From assembly GCA_016186525.1 (NCBI GenBank), contig JACPLM010000010.1:1-6735 (forward strand): a stretch of DNA of 6,735 nt. Reading direction: 5' to 3'. Under the pieces are notes generated by a model. That model did not search any database. It was given only the letters and a program-made list of their open reading frames with translations, and had not been told where the DNA came from. Below, in pieces: positions 5,420 through 6,735 of this stretch. How positions within the stretch are numbered: position 1 is the first letter of the stretch; each line of letters opens with the position of its first letter. A program made the position numbers and the translations under genes. The DNA comes from Candidatus Nealsoniibacteriota bacterium. Lineage in GTDB: Bacteria > Patescibacteriota > Minisyncoccia > Minisyncoccales > MHMH01.

Positions 5420-6028
5420 CTTTAAATATTGCTCAATTGCTCCGAAGAGCTCATTGCTCTCATTTGTTTCAAAGAGATCAATGGCCCGAAGAACAAATTC
5501 AGTTATTAAAAAAAGCTTATCTCTATAATACATGTGGTTTTCTTTCGAGAAATGGAAACAAGAAGCTTGAAGGAGATAAGGCCAAATGTGATTAATCCTG
5601 TCCATTTTTTGGACAGTTTTTTCGAAAGAAAAATCTCCGAGAGTTTTTTCAATCAGTTCTTGAGAAATATTAGGAATTCTCCCATACGCAGAAATCAAGC
5701 TCATCAGAGTGCAGAAAGTGAAATGCGCAAATCTCAGCAAATCAGCTGATTCTTTCACTAGTTTCAGTTTTTCTTCGCTGTTTCCTTGGATGGAAACCAA
5801 GAGGCCGGAAGAGGCGACAGCGTCATAACGAGAAATTACCCTTAAAAGGCTTGTGAAGCTTGGCGAAGCTTCTTCTAAATCTTTTCTAATGCGCGGAAGA
5901 AAACATCGTTCCTCGGAACATTCTATTTCGATATTTCCAAAAAAACAATCCGGGCTATGCTGGCATTGCTGGAATACCGCTAAAGCAGATCGCCCCATTA
6001 TTAAATCCTTCTCTGTGATGATTAACAT
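5408..6028 (-). CDS. Hypothetical 206-residue helical protein with N-terminal cysteine cluster
   Basis: I do not recognise this family. The frame stays open upstream to 6142, but the ATG at 6028 is chosen because GGAGGGG lies just before it and the predicted transcription start (about 6067) is downstream of the longer start. The N-terminal 45 residues contain four cysteines, Cys22 and Cys28 in CQHSPDC and Cys37 and Cys42 in CSEERC, with His24 between them, a spacing that could bind zinc or an iron-sulfur cluster. The rest looks helical, with amphipathic stretches such as residues 46-70 and a hydrophobic helix near LLRFAHFTFCTLMSLISAY. No signal peptide or clear membrane span is seen after the chosen start. 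It stands alone between its own promoter and terminator, divergent from the fmt-linked genes. Base composition is like its neighbours. Its function is unknown; a metal-binding regulator is only one possibility. Confidence 0.78.
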   Translation of the reverse strand: MLIITEKDLIMGRSALAVFQQCQHSPDCFFGNIEIECSEERCFLPRIRKDLEEASPSFTSLLRVISRYDAVASSGLLVSIQGNSEEKLKLVKESADLLRFAHFTFCTLMSLISAYGRIPNISQELIEKTLGDFSFEKTVQKMDRINHIWPYLLQASCFHFSKENHMYYRDKLFLITEFVLRAIDLFETNESNELFGAIEQYLKKGA

Positions 6029-6031
6029 CTT

Positions 6032-6038
6032 CCCCTCC
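6032..6038 (-). promoter_or_regulatory. Shine-Dalgarno that sets the start of the 206-residue protein
   Basis: GGAGGGG ends 3 nt before the ATG at 6028 (5 nt counted from GGAGG). It is the main reason for choosing this start over upstream ATGs in the same frame. Confidence 0.7.
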
Positions 6039-6041
6039 GTA

Positions 6042-6070
6042 TTGCTCCTATGTATGAAAAGAGCTACAAT
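6042..6070 (+). promoter_or_regulatory. Possible promoter of the 148-residue protein-fmt genes
   Basis: TTGCTC (6042-6047) and TACAAT (6065-6070) are 17 nt apart on the plus strand. The -10 box is good and the -35 box weak. Transcription would start near 6077, leaving about 19 nt of AT-rich leader with no Shine-Dalgarno before the ATG at 6096. Confidence 0.45.
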
Positions 6071-6073
6071 AGA

Positions 6074-6102
6074 ATAATAGCATAAAATAATAATTATGTC
6101 AA
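6074..6102 (-). promoter_or_regulatory. Strong promoter of the 206-residue protein gene
   Basis: On the minus strand a perfect TTGACA (6097-6102) and TATTAT (6074-6079) have the optimal 17-nt spacing. The expected start of transcription is near 6067, giving a leader of about 39 nt. The -35 box overlaps the first codons (ATGTCAA) of the divergent 148-residue gene, so the two transcription units share this site. Confidence 0.75.
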
Positions 6103-6542
6103 ATAAGAAAGCGGTTGTAAAAGAGAAAACAGAGACCGACATTCAGGAAATAGTTAACCATTATTTTTACAGCAAGGGGCTGGCTTTGGAACAGATAAAA
6201 GAAGACGCAAAAAAGAAAAAGATTATTTACTCCAGATTTACAAGGCCGGCAAAACAATTGCTGGAATTAGCCGGCTCTAAAGAAAAGGCCAAAGAAGCCA
6301 TTAATAAAGTGGCCGAATGGGCTAATTCCCGAGAGTTGGACTATGCCATAGAAACTGTTTTCAAAAAATGGCTTGAATTAGACAGGCTAAAACCAAAAGA
6401 AATCGTTAAAAAGCCGTATTACCGGGAAGATCCGATGGTTTGGTCTGAAACCAAAAAGAAATGGTATGTGATATCTCCTGATGGCGAATGGTTGGAATTC
6501 GCAGGGAGGGAGGGCGAGATTGAGTGGAAAACAATTAAATAG
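6096..6542 (+). CDS. Hypothetical 148-residue helical protein upstream of fmt
   Basis: I do not assign a function. The protein is charged and lysine rich. Residues 1-12 form a basic, probably flexible N-terminus (SNKKAVVKEK). Residues about 14-95 look all-helical, with SRFTRPAKQLLELAG at 46-60 and AINKVAEWANSRELDY at 68-83, then TVFKKWLEL at 87-95. The C-terminal part (about 105-148) is rich in tryptophan and glycine, with MVWSETKKKWYVISPDGEW at 113-131, and looks like a small beta unit. No cysteine, signal peptide or membrane span is present. It lies 25 nt before fmt on the same strand and probably shares its transcript. The ATG has no Shine-Dalgarno. I have an impression of similar proteins in Parcubacteria, but cannot verify it. 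The gene call is strong because the composition is protein-like throughout and a promoter precedes it. Confidence 0.82.
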   Translation: MSNKKAVVKEKTETDIQEIVNHYFYSKGLALEQIKEDAKKKKIIYSRFTRPAKQLLELAGSKEKAKEAINKVAEWANSRELDYAIETVFKKWLELDRLKPKEIVKKPYYREDPMVWSETKKKWYVISPDGEWLEFAGREGEIEWKTIK

Positions 6543-6567
6543 ATTAAAGATTTAAGTTGTAAGATTT

Positions 6568-6735
6568 ATGAAAATTATTTTCGCGGGAACGCCCGAGTTT
6601 GGGGCGGTAGTTTTGGAAAAATTAATAAAGGACGGTTTCCCGCCCATTTTAGTTATCACAGAAACCGATAAGCCGGTTGGCAGAAAAAAGATCATCACTC
6701 CCCCGCCGGTTAAGGTTACGGCTCAAAATTATAAA
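6568..6735 (+). CDS. fmt: Methionyl-tRNA formyltransferase, N-terminal fragment
   Basis: The first 56 codons are present and the gene continues past the right edge. The start MKIIFAGTPEFGAVVLEKL is the highly conserved N-terminus of Fmt (the formyltetrahydrofolate-binding Rossmann half). It is followed by a VITETDKPVGRKK stretch at about 29-41 and PPPVKVTAQ at 45-53, which match the family's T-x-PD+P-x-GR-+ and P-x-PVK-x-A blocks. The enzyme transfers a formyl group from 10-formyltetrahydrofolate to initiator Met-tRNA in the cytoplasm. The catalytic SLLP region lies beyond the window. The ATG is 25 nt after the stop of the 148-residue gene, without a clear Shine-Dalgarno. Confidence 0.94.
   Translation, partial: MKIIFAGTPEFGAVVLEKLIKDGFPPILVITETDKPVGRKKIITPPPVKVTAQNYK

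Noticed and set aside
6029..6142. Longer N-terminus for the 206-residue protein starting at 6142, with a hydrophobic, signal-like stretch
   Set aside because: It would begin upstream of the predicted transcription start, overlap the divergent gene and lack a Shine-Dalgarno, whereas the ATG at 6028 has GGAGGGG just before it. The hydrophobic residues come from translating AT-rich promoter DNA.

Overview
The window looks like chromosomal DNA from a small-genome bacterium of the Patescibacteria/CPR type, most likely Parcubacteria-like. This is an inference. It rests on compact gene packing with ATGA overlaps, a moderately AT-rich, lysine-rich protein set, several genes without a Shine-Dalgarno sequence (one apparently leaderless), and a 7-bp AAAAATC tandem repeat inside murC that I associate with these genomes. 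No rRNA, tRNA, CRISPR array or insertion sequence was found.

Positions 1-3275 (minus strand) hold a four-gene operon read right to left: a YjbQ-family protein, a LuxI/FeeM-like acyltransferase, an E1/ThiF-like adenylyltransferase with a long N-terminal extension, and a nitroreductase-like flavoprotein that runs off the left edge. The last three are joined by ATGA stop-start overlaps and each has a good Shine-Dalgarno sequence, so they are probably made together. The ThiF-like plus nitroreductase pair looks like a split version of the mycobacterial Rv1355c (MoeY) type fusion. With an autoinducer-synthase-fold acyltransferase alongside, the set resembles a small-molecule or acyl-conjugate pathway of unknown product. 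It is the most interesting part of the window. A TTGACA/TATACT promoter precedes it, directly behind a hairpin terminator.

Positions 3326-5373 (minus strand) hold a second operon: thpR (RNA 2',3'-cyclic phosphodiesterase), murC (UDP-N-acetylmuramate--L-alanine ligase) and a 62-residue membrane protein with a proline-rich tail. Its promoter places the start of transcription at or next to the thpR ATG. The hairpin at 3326-3350 ends it.

Positions 5392-6102 (minus strand) hold one monocistronic gene for an unrecognised 206-residue helical protein with four N-terminal cysteines, with its own near-consensus promoter and terminator. Divergent from it, on the plus strand, are a 148-residue hypothetical protein (6096-6542) and the first 56 codons of fmt (methionyl-tRNA formyltransferase), which is cut by the right edge. 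The -35 box of the minus-strand promoter lies in the first codons of the plus-strand gene.
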